Source: Micromonospora sp. WMMD1128
GTDB taxonomy: Bacteria; Actinomycetota; Actinomycetes; Mycobacteriales; Micromonosporaceae
Direction: 5' to 3'
Length of the DNA stretch: 64,000 nt
Assembly: GCF_027497235.1 (NCBI RefSeq)
Contig: NZ_CP114902.1
Coordinates: forward strand, 2,741,501-2,805,500
Part shown: piece by piece, positions 54,223-61,807 of the stretch
Numbering within the stretch: position 1 is the stretch's first letter
Layout: every line of letters starts with the position of its first letter
The notes under the pieces: generated by a model
What the model saw: only the letters and a program-made list of their open reading frames with translations
What the model was told of the DNA's origin: nothing
The model's database searches: none
Made by a program: the position numbers and the translations under genes

Positions 54223-54642
54223 GTGGACACGACGACACCGTGGACGGACCCGACCGGTCTGCTCACGCTGCCCGGCGGCGCCACCGTGCGGGGGCGTCGG
54301 ATCGCCGCACCGGCCTCGCCCGCCGACTTCGCGCTGGTGCTGGCACCCGCACCCGACCCGGCCTGGCCGGCCCGGCGGATCCGCTGGCCCGACTTCTGGG
54401 TGCCGCTGGAACGGGCCGACGCCCTCGACGCGCTGCGCGAGGCGTGGCGGCGCGCGTACGCGGGCCAGCGGGTCGAGGCGGCCTGCCGCGGCGGCGTCGG
54501 GCGGACCGGCACCGCGCTCGCCGCCCTGGCCGTCCTGGACGGGCTCGACCCCGGCCGGGCGGTGGCGTGGGTGCGCGCCCACTACCACCCGCGTGCGGTG
54601 GAGACGCCGTGGCAGCGGTGGTGGCTGCGCGGGGTCCGCTGA
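54223..54642 (+). CDS. small protein tyrosine/dual-specificity phosphatase-like protein
   Basis: A 139-residue cytosolic protein with the Cys-phosphatase loop ACRGGVGRTGTALAAL (C-x5-R-T), followed by helical DGLDPGRAVAWVRAHYHPRAVETPWQ, typical of the short phosphatases related to DSPs. A general-acid Asp may be in WPDFWVPL. A role in the same phosphotyrosine circuit as the BY-kinase is possible but unproven. The GTG start follows a -10 box with no ribosome site. Confidence 0.78.
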   Translation: MDTTTPWTDPTGLLTLPGGATVRGRRIAAPASPADFALVLAPAPDPAWPARRIRWPDFWVPLERADALDALREAWRRAYAGQRVEAACRGGVGRTGTALAALAVLDGLDPGRAVAWVRAHYHPRAVETPWQRWWLRGVR

Positions 54643-54729
54643 CGCCGCTCGCCCGGCCACGGCGCGGGGCCGGCGTGTCGGCGCAGCGTCACCGGCCCGG
54701 TGAGGCGCCGGCCCGGAGGCCGCGCTCGG

Positions 54730-54735
54730 TAAGGT
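54730..54735 (+). promoter_or_regulatory. -10 box (TAAGGT), leaderless start
   Basis: TAAGGT lies 8 bases before the GTG at 54744. Confidence 0.4.
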
Positions 54736-54743
54736 GCCTCTTC

Positions 54744-56063
54744 GTGAGAGCTCGGGTCCTGGCCGCCGTCCCCGCCGTCACCCTGCTCGTCGCCGCGGCG
54801 CCCGCTCCGGCTGCGCCCGCTCCGGCGGCGAGTGCGGCGCCTGCTCCGGCGGCGAGTGCGGCGCCTGCTCCGGCGGCCACGGCCCCCGCGGCCACGGCCC
54901 CCTGCCCGCGCCTACCCGCCCCGAAGGTGTCCCGACCACCGCGCCCCATCCCGCCGGCGTCGGTGCCGGAGCAGCAGGTCGTGGGCGGTGCGGCACTGGC
55001 CGGGCCGGGCCTGGTCACCCCGCCGGGCAGTCCGGCGCCGCCGGCGGTCACCGCCACCAGTTGGCTGGTCGCCGACCTGGACAGCGGCGCCGTGCTCGGT
55101 GGATGCGGCCCGCACGCGTACGGCACGCCGGCGAGCACGCAGAAGCTGCTGCTGGCCGCCACCATGCTGGGTCGGCTCGACCCGAAGCAGGTGGCCGTCG
55201 CCACCCGCGCCGACCTGGACATCGAACCGGGCAGCTCGGCCGTGGGGCTGCTGGTCGGCGGGCGCTACCCGGTCGAGACGCTCTGGCTGGGCCTGCTGCT
55301 CCAGTCCGGTAACGACGCGGCGAACATGCTGGCCCGGCTGGGCGCCGGCAGCGCCCGGGCCGGGGTGGCCGAGATGAACGCCGAGGCCCGTCGGCTGGGC
55401 GCGTTGCAGACCCGGGCCGTCACCCCCTCCGGGCTGGACGGTCCGGGGCAGTTCACCAGCGCGTACGACCTGGCACTGATCGCCCGGGCCTGTTTCGCCG
55501 ACCCGACGTTCGGCCGCTACGCGTTGACCGAGCGGACCCAGATCCCGGCCCAGCCGGCGCTGAAGAAGGGCGGGTTCCAGATCCAGAACGAGAACCAGTT
55601 GATCTACCGCTATCCGGGGGCGCTCGGCGGCAAGACCGGTTTCACCGAGCTGGCCCGGCACAGCTACGTCGGCGCCGCCCAGCGTGGCGGCCGGCGGCTG
55701 GTGGTCACGCTGCTCGGCGCCGAGGCCCGGCCGGTACGCGGCTGGCAGCAGGGCGCGCAGCTGCTCGACTGGGGGTTCGGGCTGCCCCGGGACGCCTCCG
55801 TCGGCCGGCTCGTCGCACCGGGCGAGCTGGAGGCCGCGACGCCGGGGCCGGCGGAGAAGGCCGCCCCGGCCGCCGCCACCCCCCACCCCACGACCGAGCC
55901 GTGGCGGGGCCCGGCCGGGACCGCGCTGCGCCGGATGGCCGACGGGGACTGGCAACTCATCGTGCCCGCCGCCGGGCTCCTGGCCCTCGCCGTCGGCGGC
56001 GTGGTGGCGGTGCTCGCCGCCCGGCGGGGCCGGTCCCGCCGGCCCGGCCGTCGCCGCGCCTGA
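54744..56063 (+). CDS. D-alanyl-D-alanine carboxypeptidase (DacA/PBP5 type), copy 1
   Basis: A 439-residue exported serine peptidase of family S11. The signal peptide is followed by an Ala/Pro spacer with 24-bp repeats (PAPAASAA). The catalytic motifs are complete: SxxK in ASTQK, SxN in QSGN, KTG in GGKTGFT. A C-terminal helix (LIVPAAGLLALAVGGVVAVLAA) and RRGRSRRPGRRR anchor it in the membrane. It trims the terminal D-Ala of peptidoglycan stem peptides. The core (from SWLVADLD to LDWGFGLPRDA) is very like the paralogue at 58249. Confidence 0.92.
   Translation: MRARVLAAVPAVTLLVAAAPAPAAPAPAASAAPAPAASAAPAPAATAPAATAPCPRLPAPKVSRPPRPIPPASVPEQQVVGGAALAGPGLVTPPGSPAPPAVTATSWLVADLDSGAVLGGCGPHAYGTPASTQKLLLAATMLGRLDPKQVAVATRADLDIEPGSSAVGLLVGGRYPVETLWLGLLLQSGNDAANMLARLGAGSARAGVAEMNAEARRLGALQTRAVTPSGLDGPGQFTSAYDLALIARACFADPTFGRYALTERTQIPAQPALKKGGFQIQNENQLIYRYPGALGGKTGFTELARHSYVGAAQRGGRRLVVTLLGAEARPVRGWQQGAQLLDWGFGLPRDASVGRLVAPGELEAATPGPAEKAAPAAATPHPTTEPWRGPAGTALRRMADGDWQLIVPAAGLLALAVGGVVAVLAARRGRSRRPGRRRA
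54819..54874 (+). repeat. 24-bp tandem repeat in the DacA copy 1 spacer
   Basis: Two full units (54819-54842 and 54843-54866) and part of a third encode PAPAASAA in the exported spacer after the signal peptide. Confidence 0.8.
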
Positions 56064-56142
56064 CCGGCCCTCGGCCCGGCGCACGGTCCGGGCCGTGGCC
56101 GCGCCTGACCGGCCCTGGGTCCGGCGCACGGTCCGGTCACCG
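56053..56142 (+). repeat. two near-identical 45-bp units spanning the DacA copy 1 stop
   Basis: GCCGCGCCTGACCGGCCCT begins at 56053 and again at 56098. The first unit contains the TGA stop of the carboxypeptidase gene (56061-56063), so the duplication has copied the gene end into the intergenic gap. Confidence 0.75.
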
Positions 56143-56190
56143 ATCGGGGCCCGCCCGCGTGGACGCCCCCGGGGTGGGTATGCGCCGCGC

Positions 56191-57432
56191 ATGGCGCACC
56201 CGGGACGCATCGTGGTGGTCTCCGCGGACATCGGCGCCGGACACGACCGGGCCGCCGACGAGCTGGCGGAGCGGCTGCGCGGCCGGGGCTTCGAGGTGGA
56301 CCGGCTGAACCTCCTCCACCTCCTGCCCGCCCCGGTGCACCGCGTGGTGCGCGAAACCTACCGGGGGGTGCTGAACAGGTTCCCCTGGGGCTACCACCTG
56401 CTCTTCCGGCTCACCAGCCGGTCCCGTACCTCGGTGCGGGCCATCCGATTGCTGACACGCCCGTTCCGGGCCCGGATCCGCCGCCGCATCCCCCCGGACA
56501 CGAGGGCGGTGGTGACCACCTACCCGTTCGCCAACCAGATCCTCGGGCCGCTGCGGCGTCGCGGGTGGCTCGGCGTCCCGGTCCTCACCTACGTGACCGA
56601 TCTGGTGGTGCATCCGACCTGGCTCGCACCGGGAGTCGACGTGTACTGCACGGTGCGCCACGCCGAGCTGCGACACGACTGCGGGGGTGACGTCGCGGTG
56701 GTCCACCCGTTGGTGTCGAGGGCGTTCGCCGGCGCGGGCGGCCTCGACCGGTGGCAGGCCCGACAGCGCTTCGGCCTGCCGGCGGACGGCGTGTTCGCCC
56801 TGATCGTGGCCGGCTCGTGGGGCGCCGGCGAGGTGGCGGCCACGACCGCGGAGGTCGAATCGACCGGGGTCCGGCCGGTGGTGGTCTGCGGACGGAACCG
56901 GGCGCTGCGCCGGCGCCTGAGCGGCGCCGGTCGACACGTGCTGGGGTGGGTGGACGACATGCCGTCGCTGATGCGGGCCGTCGACGTGGTGGTGGAGAAC
57001 GCCGGCGGGCTCACCTGCCAGGAGGCGCTCGCGGCCGGCGTACCGGTGGTCACCTACCGTCCCATTCCCGGGCACGGCCGGGCGAACGCCGCGATCCTGG
57101 CCCGCTCCGGCCTCACGCGCTGGGCCAGCACGCCCGAACAGCTCGGACCGGTGCTCGCGGCGGTGGTCGGCGCCGGCCGGCCCGCCCCGACGCGCGGCGG
57201 CCCGACGCCCGAGGATCCGGCGGGAGCGCGCGGCGGCGCGACGCCCGAGGATCCGGCGGGAGCGCGCGGCGGCGCGACGCCCGAGGATCCGGCGGGGTTG
57301 GTCGCCGAGGCCGCCCGGTCGGCCGCCCCCGCCGGACCGGCCGACCGGGGGCGACGGCCGTTGCTCGACCCGGTCGGTGACGCGGTGGCCGTCGTCGCCG
57401 CGCTGCTCCAGTCCTCGGGCGGCCTGCGGTGA
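56191..57432 (+). CDS. GT28-like glycosyltransferase (MGDG synthase/UgtP-like)
   Basis: A 413-residue GT-B glycosyltransferase. The N-terminal SADIGAGHDRAADELAERL is the acceptor-side motif of monogalactosyldiacylglycerol-synthase and UgtP-type enzymes; the C-terminal lobe has VVCGRNRALRRRL and VVENAGGLTCQEALAAGVPVV for donor binding. It probably glycosylates a lipid or lipid-linked precursor at the membrane. After residue about 333 a 36-bp unit encoding RGGATPEDPAGA is repeated three times (57190-57297), an insertion not expected in the family. The deacetylase gene overlaps its stop (GTGA). Confidence 0.83.
   Translation: MAHPGRIVVVSADIGAGHDRAADELAERLRGRGFEVDRLNLLHLLPAPVHRVVRETYRGVLNRFPWGYHLLFRLTSRSRTSVRAIRLLTRPFRARIRRRIPPDTRAVVTTYPFANQILGPLRRRGWLGVPVLTYVTDLVVHPTWLAPGVDVYCTVRHAELRHDCGGDVAVVHPLVSRAFAGAGGLDRWQARQRFGLPADGVFALIVAGSWGAGEVAATTAEVESTGVRPVVVCGRNRALRRRLSGAGRHVLGWVDDMPSLMRAVDVVVENAGGLTCQEALAAGVPVVTYRPIPGHGRANAAILARSGLTRWASTPEQLGPVLAAVVGAGRPAPTRGGPTPEDPAGARGGATPEDPAGARGGATPEDPAGLVAEAARSAAPAGPADRGRRPLLDPVGDAVAVVAALLQSSGGLR
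57190..57297 (+). repeat. three 36-bp tandem repeats inside the GT28-like gene
   Basis: GAGGATCCGG recurs at 57211, 57247 and 57283. Each 36-bp unit keeps the frame and adds 12 residues of the type RGGxTPEDPAGA near the protein's C-terminus. The last two copies are almost identical. Confidence 0.9.
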
Positions 57433-58151
57433 GGGCCGCCACCCTCGCCCGGGCCGCGGCGGTGGCGCTGCCGGTGGTCCAGGCGGCGCCGGCGGTGACC
57501 GCGCTGCCGGCCCTGCGCCGGCGGCTGCTGCCCGGCCTGCACGGCCTCGGATCGCCCGATCGGGTCGCGCTGACCTTCGACGACGGCCCGGACCCGGAGT
57601 CGACGCCGTACTTCCTGGACATGCTCGCGGAGCACCGCGTCCGGGCCACGTTCTTCGTGCTCGGCGTGATGCTGCGCCGCCGGCCGGACCTGGGCCGCCG
57701 GCTGGTCGCCGCCGGCCACGATGTGGCCCTGCACGGGTGGAGGCACGACAATCTGCTGCGGCGCGGGCCGATCGGCACCGTCCGTGACCTGACCCGGGCG
57801 TACGACCTGGTCGCCGACGTGACCGGCCGGCCGCCGGCGTTCCTGCGCCCGCCGTACGGGGTACTCACCGGCGCGACGCTGGTGGCCGCCCGCCGGCTGC
57901 GTCTGCGTCCGGTGCTGTGGAGCTGCTGGGGGCGGGACTGGACCGCTACGGCGACCGCCGACACCGTCTCGCGCCGCGTGCTGGCCGGGCTGCACGGCGG
58001 CGGCACGGTCCTGCTGCACGACTCCTCCTGCGCCGCCGCTCCGGGCGCCTGGCGGGCCGCGCTCGCCGCCCTGCCCGGCCTGCTCGCGGAGTGCCGCCGG
58101 CGCGGGTGGCGCGTCGGGCCGCTCGCCACCCACCGGCTCGTCGCGCGCTGA
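57429..58151 (+). CDS. polysaccharide deacetylase (NodB domain)
   Basis: A 240-residue carbohydrate esterase family 4 protein. The N-terminus is a weak signal/anchor (LARAAAVALPVVQAAPAV). The NodB metal and catalytic motifs are TFDDGPD, HGWRHD and RPPYG, with LLHDS near the end. It removes N-acetyl groups from peptidoglycan or another amino-sugar polymer. The GTG overlaps the glycosyltransferase stop by 4 bp, so the two are coupled. Confidence 0.9.
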   Translation: MRAATLARAAAVALPVVQAAPAVTALPALRRRLLPGLHGLGSPDRVALTFDDGPDPESTPYFLDMLAEHRVRATFFVLGVMLRRRPDLGRRLVAAGHDVALHGWRHDNLLRRGPIGTVRDLTRAYDLVADVTGRPPAFLRPPYGVLTGATLVAARRLRLRPVLWSCWGRDWTATATADTVSRRVLAGLHGGGTVLLHDSSCAAAPGAWRAALAALPGLLAECRRRGWRVGPLATHRLVAR

Positions 58152-58235
58152 CCAGGGGAGTGGGGCATCGTACCCCGCGACACCGCGGTCGGGACGCGAA
58201 TCCCCGAGCCGGCGACCCGTTCGGGTCGGCGTGGC

Positions 58236-58241
58236 TAGCGT
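58236..58241 (+). promoter_or_regulatory. -10 box (TAGCGT), leaderless start
   Basis: TAGCGT lies 7 bases before the ATG at 58249. Confidence 0.5.
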
Positions 58242-58248
58242 GCGGGTC

Positions 58249-59538
58249 ATGAGGACCTGGGGACCGTCCGTGGCGCTGGCCGCCGCCCTGCTCCTGCCCC
58301 TGTCGACGCCGGTGACGCCCGCCGTGGCGGCGCGGGCCGCCGCGCCGGCCCGCCGGCTGCCCGGCGGGGCGCCGCCGTGCCCGAACGTGCCGGCCCCGGC
58401 GACCCGCCCGCCGCAGGCCCCGCCGTCGCCCGATCCGGCCGCCCGATCGGTCGGCGGCGCCGCGCTGGACACCGCCGGTCTCGTCGTCCCGCCGGTGGCG
58501 ACCGCGCCGCCGCCGGTGACCGCGATCTCGTGGCTGGTGGCGGACCTGGACACCGGTGCGGTGCTCGGCGGCTGTGGCCCGCACGAGTACGCGGCCCCGG
58601 CCAGCGTGCAGAAGCTGCTGCTGGCCGCCACCATGCTGCCCCGGCTGGACCCGAACCGGGAGGTCACCATGACCGCCGGGGACCTGGCGATCGAGCCGGG
58701 CAGCTCCGCGGTCGGGCTGGCCGAGGGCGGGCACTACCGGATCGAGACGATCTGGCTGGGCCTGCTGCTGAAGTCGGGCAACGAGGCGGCCAACGCGCTG
58801 GCCCGGCTCGGCGGCGGCCCGGACGGGCTGGCCGGGGGGATCCGGGCGATGAACGCCGAGGCCCACCGGCTCGGCGCCCGGCAGACGCACGCGGTCACCC
58901 CGTCCGGCCTGGACGGTCCCGGGCAGTTCACAAGCGCGTACGACCTGGCGTTGATCGCCCGCGCGTGCTTCGCCGATCCGGCGTTCCGCCGCTACACCGC
59001 CACCCGCACCGCGCAGGTGCCCGCCCAGCCGGCGCTGCGGGAGCGGGCCTTCCAGATCCAGAACGACAACATGCTGCTGGACCACTACCCGGGCGCGATC
59101 GGCGGCAAGACCGGCTTCACCGACGTGGCCCGGCACACGTACGTCGGCGCGGCGGAGCGCGGTGGGCGCCGGCTGGTGGTGACGCTGCTCGGCGCGGAGA
59201 TCCCCACCCAACGCGGGTGGCAGCAGGGCGCGGCGCTGCTGGACTGGGGGTTCGGGCTGCCCCGGGACGCGGCGGTCGGGCGGCTGGTGGAACCCGGTGA
59301 GCTGGACCGGTCCGCGGCGCCCCCGGCCGGGGCGGCGTCGGCCCTGGCCGGGCACGCCGACCTGGGTGGCGGCGCGGCGGCCCCCGCCAAGCGGCCGGGC
59401 ACGGGCCTGTCGATCGCGGTGGGCGCGGTGCTGGTGGCCGGGGGAGTGGTGCTGTTGGCGCGCCGTCGCCGGCACGCCGCGGCGGTGGCGTCGACAGGCA
59501 CCGTCCTGCGGGGGGCGAAAATTCCGGAAGGTGACTGA
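58249..59538 (+). CDS. D-alanyl-D-alanine carboxypeptidase (DacA/PBP5 type), copy 2
   Basis: A 429-residue exported S11 peptidase. After a signal peptide (SVALAAALLLPLSTPVTPAVA) and a Pro-rich spacer, it has ASVQK (SxxK), KSGN (SxN) and GGKTGFT (KTG), then a C-terminal helix (SIAVGAVLVAGGVVLLA) and basic RRRR. It lacks the Ala/Pro repeats of copy 1 but shares long identical stretches such as VTPSGLDGPGQFTSAYDL. The pair arose by duplication, with a glycosyltransferase and a deacetylase now between them. It has its own leaderless promoter. Confidence 0.92.
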   Translation: MRTWGPSVALAAALLLPLSTPVTPAVAARAAAPARRLPGGAPPCPNVPAPATRPPQAPPSPDPAARSVGGAALDTAGLVVPPVATAPPPVTAISWLVADLDTGAVLGGCGPHEYAAPASVQKLLLAATMLPRLDPNREVTMTAGDLAIEPGSSAVGLAEGGHYRIETIWLGLLLKSGNEAANALARLGGGPDGLAGGIRAMNAEAHRLGARQTHAVTPSGLDGPGQFTSAYDLALIARACFADPAFRRYTATRTAQVPAQPALRERAFQIQNDNMLLDHYPGAIGGKTGFTDVARHTYVGAAERGGRRLVVTLLGAEIPTQRGWQQGAALLDWGFGLPRDAAVGRLVEPGELDRSAAPPAGAASALAGHADLGGGAAAPAKRPGTGLSIAVGAVLVAGGVVLLARRRRHAAAVASTGTVLRGAKIPEGD

Positions 59539-59553
59539 AACGCCCGGTCCGGG

Positions 59554-60579
59554 CTAGCCGCCGGTCGGGCCCGCGGTGCTGTCCCGCACCACCAACTCGG
59601 TGGCCAACTCGATCCGAGGCGACTCGATCTCCTCGCCCTGCGCCAGGCGCAACACGGTACGGGCGGCGAGCCGCCCCATCTCCACGAGCGGCTGGCGCAC
59701 CGTGGTCAGCGGCGGCGAGGCCCACCGGGCCTCCGGCAGGTCGTCGAAGCCGACCACGGAGACGTCGTCCGCGACCCGCAGGCCGCGCCGGCGTACCGCC
59801 TCGTAGACCCCGAACGCCATCTGGTCGCTTGCCGCGAAGATGGCGGTGGGCGGGTCGTCGAGGTCGAGCAGCGCGCTGCCGGCCGTGTAGCCGGCGGCGT
59901 GGTAGAAGTCGCCGGGGTGGACCAGCCGGTCGTCGGCCGGCACGCCGGCGGCGGCCAGCGCGGCCCGGTAGCCGTCCAGCCGGGCCCGGCTGCACAGCAG
60001 GTGCGGCGGGCCGGCGACGAAGCCGATCCGCTGGTGCCCCAGCTTCAGCAGGTGCTCGGTGGCGGACAGGCCGCCGGTCCAGTTGGTGGCGCCGATCGCC
60101 GGCACGTCCGTCCCGGCCACCCCGGCGTCCGGGTCGACCACCACCACCGGCACGTTGAGCCGGCGCAGTTGCGCCTGCACCGCCGGACTCAGGTGCGAGG
60201 TCACCACGATCACGCCGTCGGAGGCGCGGGCGCGCAGGTTGTGCAGCCACTGCCGGGTCGAGCTGGACTCGCGGTGGACGGCCGAGACGACCACACCCAC
60301 CCCGGCGGCATGGCCGACGTCCTCCACCCCACGGATGATCTCCACCGCCCAGGGGCTGTCCAGGTCGTTGAAGACGAGGTCGACCAGGTCCGCCCGGCGC
60401 ACCGTGCGGCTGCCCCGACGCCGGTAGCCGTGGTGCCGCAGCAGCTCCTCGACCCGTTCCCGGGTGTCCGGGGCGACGTCGGACCGCCCGTTGAGGACCC
60501 GCGACACGGTAGGCACGGAGACGCCCGCCTCCCGTGCGATCGCGGTGATGGTCACCCTGCGCTCGTCGTCCCCGCTCAC
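59554..60579 (-). CDS. LacI-family transcriptional regulator
   Basis: A 341-residue repressor: N-terminal LacI HTH (ITAIAREAGVSVPTVSRVLNGRSDV), then a periplasmic-binding-protein-like ligand domain (LVFNDLDSPWAVEIIRGVE, AIFAASDQMAFGVYEA, SVVGFDDLPEARWASPPLTTV). The GTG start at 60579 follows a GAAGGGA site. It is divergent from the acetyl-esterase gene and probably represses it in response to a sugar or oligosaccharide. The DNA-binding helix suggests a palindromic operator such as the one at 60700. Confidence 0.92.
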   Translation of the reverse strand: MSGDDERRVTITAIAREAGVSVPTVSRVLNGRSDVAPDTRERVEELLRHHGYRRRGSRTVRRADLVDLVFNDLDSPWAVEIIRGVEDVGHAAGVGVVVSAVHRESSSTRQWLHNLRARASDGVIVVTSHLSPAVQAQLRRLNVPVVVVDPDAGVAGTDVPAIGATNWTGGLSATEHLLKLGHQRIGFVAGPPHLLCSRARLDGYRAALAAAGVPADDRLVHPGDFYHAAGYTAGSALLDLDDPPTAIFAASDQMAFGVYEAVRRRGLRVADDVSVVGFDDLPEARWASPPLTTVRQPLVEMGRLAARTVLRLAQGEEIESPRIELATELVVRDSTAGPTGG

Positions 60580-60657
60580 CCGTGTTCCCTTCGCCGGCAG
60601 CCGGAACCGACCGGAAAGCCGTCCCGCCCCACCGACATCTTGCCGTACGGCGAGGGC

Positions 60658-60686
60658 TTGACGACAGATCGACCCGGTCCTAGCGT
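60658..60686 (+). promoter_or_regulatory. sigma-70 promoter of the acetyl-esterase gene
   Basis: TTGACG (60658-60663) and TAGCGT (60681-60686) are spaced by 17 bases, a near-consensus housekeeping promoter. The start site falls at about 60693. Confidence 0.7.
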
Positions 60687-60699
60687 TCGCACAAGTTGC

Positions 60700-60710
60700 G
60701 GAAACCTTCC
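60700..60710. promoter_or_regulatory. candidate LacI-family operator
   Basis: GGAAACCTTCC (GGAA-N3-TTCC) lies 7-18 bases after the inferred start site, where a bound repressor would block transcription. A second TTCCGGAA palindrome overlaps its right side. Confidence 0.45.
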
Positions 60711-60771
60711 GGAAATGCGTCGACCGCCCCGCGTCGACGTGCCGCCGCCGACCGACGAGGAACCTCCAGGC

Positions 60772-61737
60772 GTGTTCACCGACCTGTCCGAGGCGGAACT
60801 CCGCCAGCACCGCAGCGACCTGCAAGAACCGCCGGATTTCGACGACTTCTGGGCCGAGACGCTGGCCGAGGCGCGCTCCTGCGGCGACCCGGTGGCGGCG
60901 ACCCCGCTGTCCACCCCGTTGACCGGGGTGGACGTCTTCGACGTGACGTTCCCCGGGTTCGCCGGCCAGCCGGTCCGGGCCTGGCTACGGGTGCCCCGCG
61001 GCGCGTCCGAGCCGCTGCCGACCGTCGTGCAGTACGTGGGCTACGGCGGCGGACGCGGCCACCCGCTGGAGAACCTGCTCTGGTCGGCCGCCGGTTTCGC
61101 CCACCTCCAGATGGACACCCGTGGCCAGGGCTCGGGATGGAGCCGCGGCGACACGCCCGACATCGCGGCGGCCGGGCCGCAGGCCCCCGGGATGGCCACC
61201 CGGGGCGTGGAGGAACCGCGCCGCTACTACTACCGGCGTTTCCTCACCGACGCCGTCCGGGCCGTCGACGCCGTCCGCGAGCTGCCGGCCGTCGACCCGG
61301 CCCGGGTCGCCGTGCTCGGCCACAGCCAGGGTGGCGCCGCCGCGCTCGCCGCCGCCGCGCTGGCGACGCAGGTACGGGCGGCGGTGGTGCACGTGCCGTT
61401 CCTCTGCGACATCCCGCGCGCCGTGACGATCACCGACGCGGCCCCGTTCCGGGAGATCCGGGACTACCTGGCCGTGCACCGGGACCGGGAGGAACAGGTC
61501 CTGCGCACGCTCTCCTACGTCGACGGCGTCGCCTTCGCCCGGCGCGCCGCCGTGCCGGCCCGATTCTCCGTCGCGTTGATGGACGAGATCGTCCCGCCGT
61601 CCACGGTCTACGCCGCCTACCACGACTATCGCGGGGAGAAAGACCTGACGGTGTGGCGGTTCAACGGCCACGAGGCGGGCGGCATCGACGATGACGCCGC
61701 CGCGGTCGACTTCCTCCGCGCGACGCTGGAGGTGTAA
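60772..61737 (+). CDS. acetylxylan esterase/cephalosporin-C deacetylase family
   Basis: A 321-residue alpha/beta hydrolase of the AXE1 family, which removes acetyl groups from xylan oligomers or acylated sugars. It has FTDLSEAELRQHR and PPDFDDFW at the front, VGYGGGRGHPLE, DTRGQGSGWS, the nucleophile GHSQGG, and late Asp (MDEIVPPS) and His (GHEAGG). The GTG at 60772 is chosen because it has GAGGA ten bases upstream and gives the family's usual length; the ATG at 60715 lies too close to the promoter's operator. No signal peptide, so intracellular. Controlled by the LacI-type neighbour. Confidence 0.88.
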   Translation: MFTDLSEAELRQHRSDLQEPPDFDDFWAETLAEARSCGDPVAATPLSTPLTGVDVFDVTFPGFAGQPVRAWLRVPRGASEPLPTVVQYVGYGGGRGHPLENLLWSAAGFAHLQMDTRGQGSGWSRGDTPDIAAAGPQAPGMATRGVEEPRRYYYRRFLTDAVRAVDAVRELPAVDPARVAVLGHSQGGAAALAAAALATQVRAAVVHVPFLCDIPRAVTITDAAPFREIRDYLAVHRDREEQVLRTLSYVDGVAFARRAAVPARFSVALMDEIVPPSTVYAAYHDYRGEKDLTVWRFNGHEAGGIDDDAAAVDFLRATLEV

Positions 61738-61784
61738 GGCGGGGGCCCTTGTTAACAGACGTCTGTTAACAAGGGCCCCCGCCT
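61737..61784 (+). repeat. 48-bp perfect palindrome, variant of the dispersed element (copy 3)
   Basis: Arms 61737-61760 and 61761-61784 are perfectly complementary with no loop. The arm reads AGGCGGGGGCCCTTGTTAAC then AGAC. It starts on the last base of the esterase stop codon (TAA) and must form a very stable hairpin, a likely terminator. The centre lacks the GGTA spacer seen in the other copies. Confidence 0.85.
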
Positions 61785-61794
61785 CACCCCGTGG

Positions 61795-61800
61795 TAGACA
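61795..61800 (+). promoter_or_regulatory. -10 box (TAGACA), leaderless start
   Basis: TAGACA lies 7 bases before the GTG at 61808. Confidence 0.4.
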
Positions 61801-61807
61801 CGGCAGG

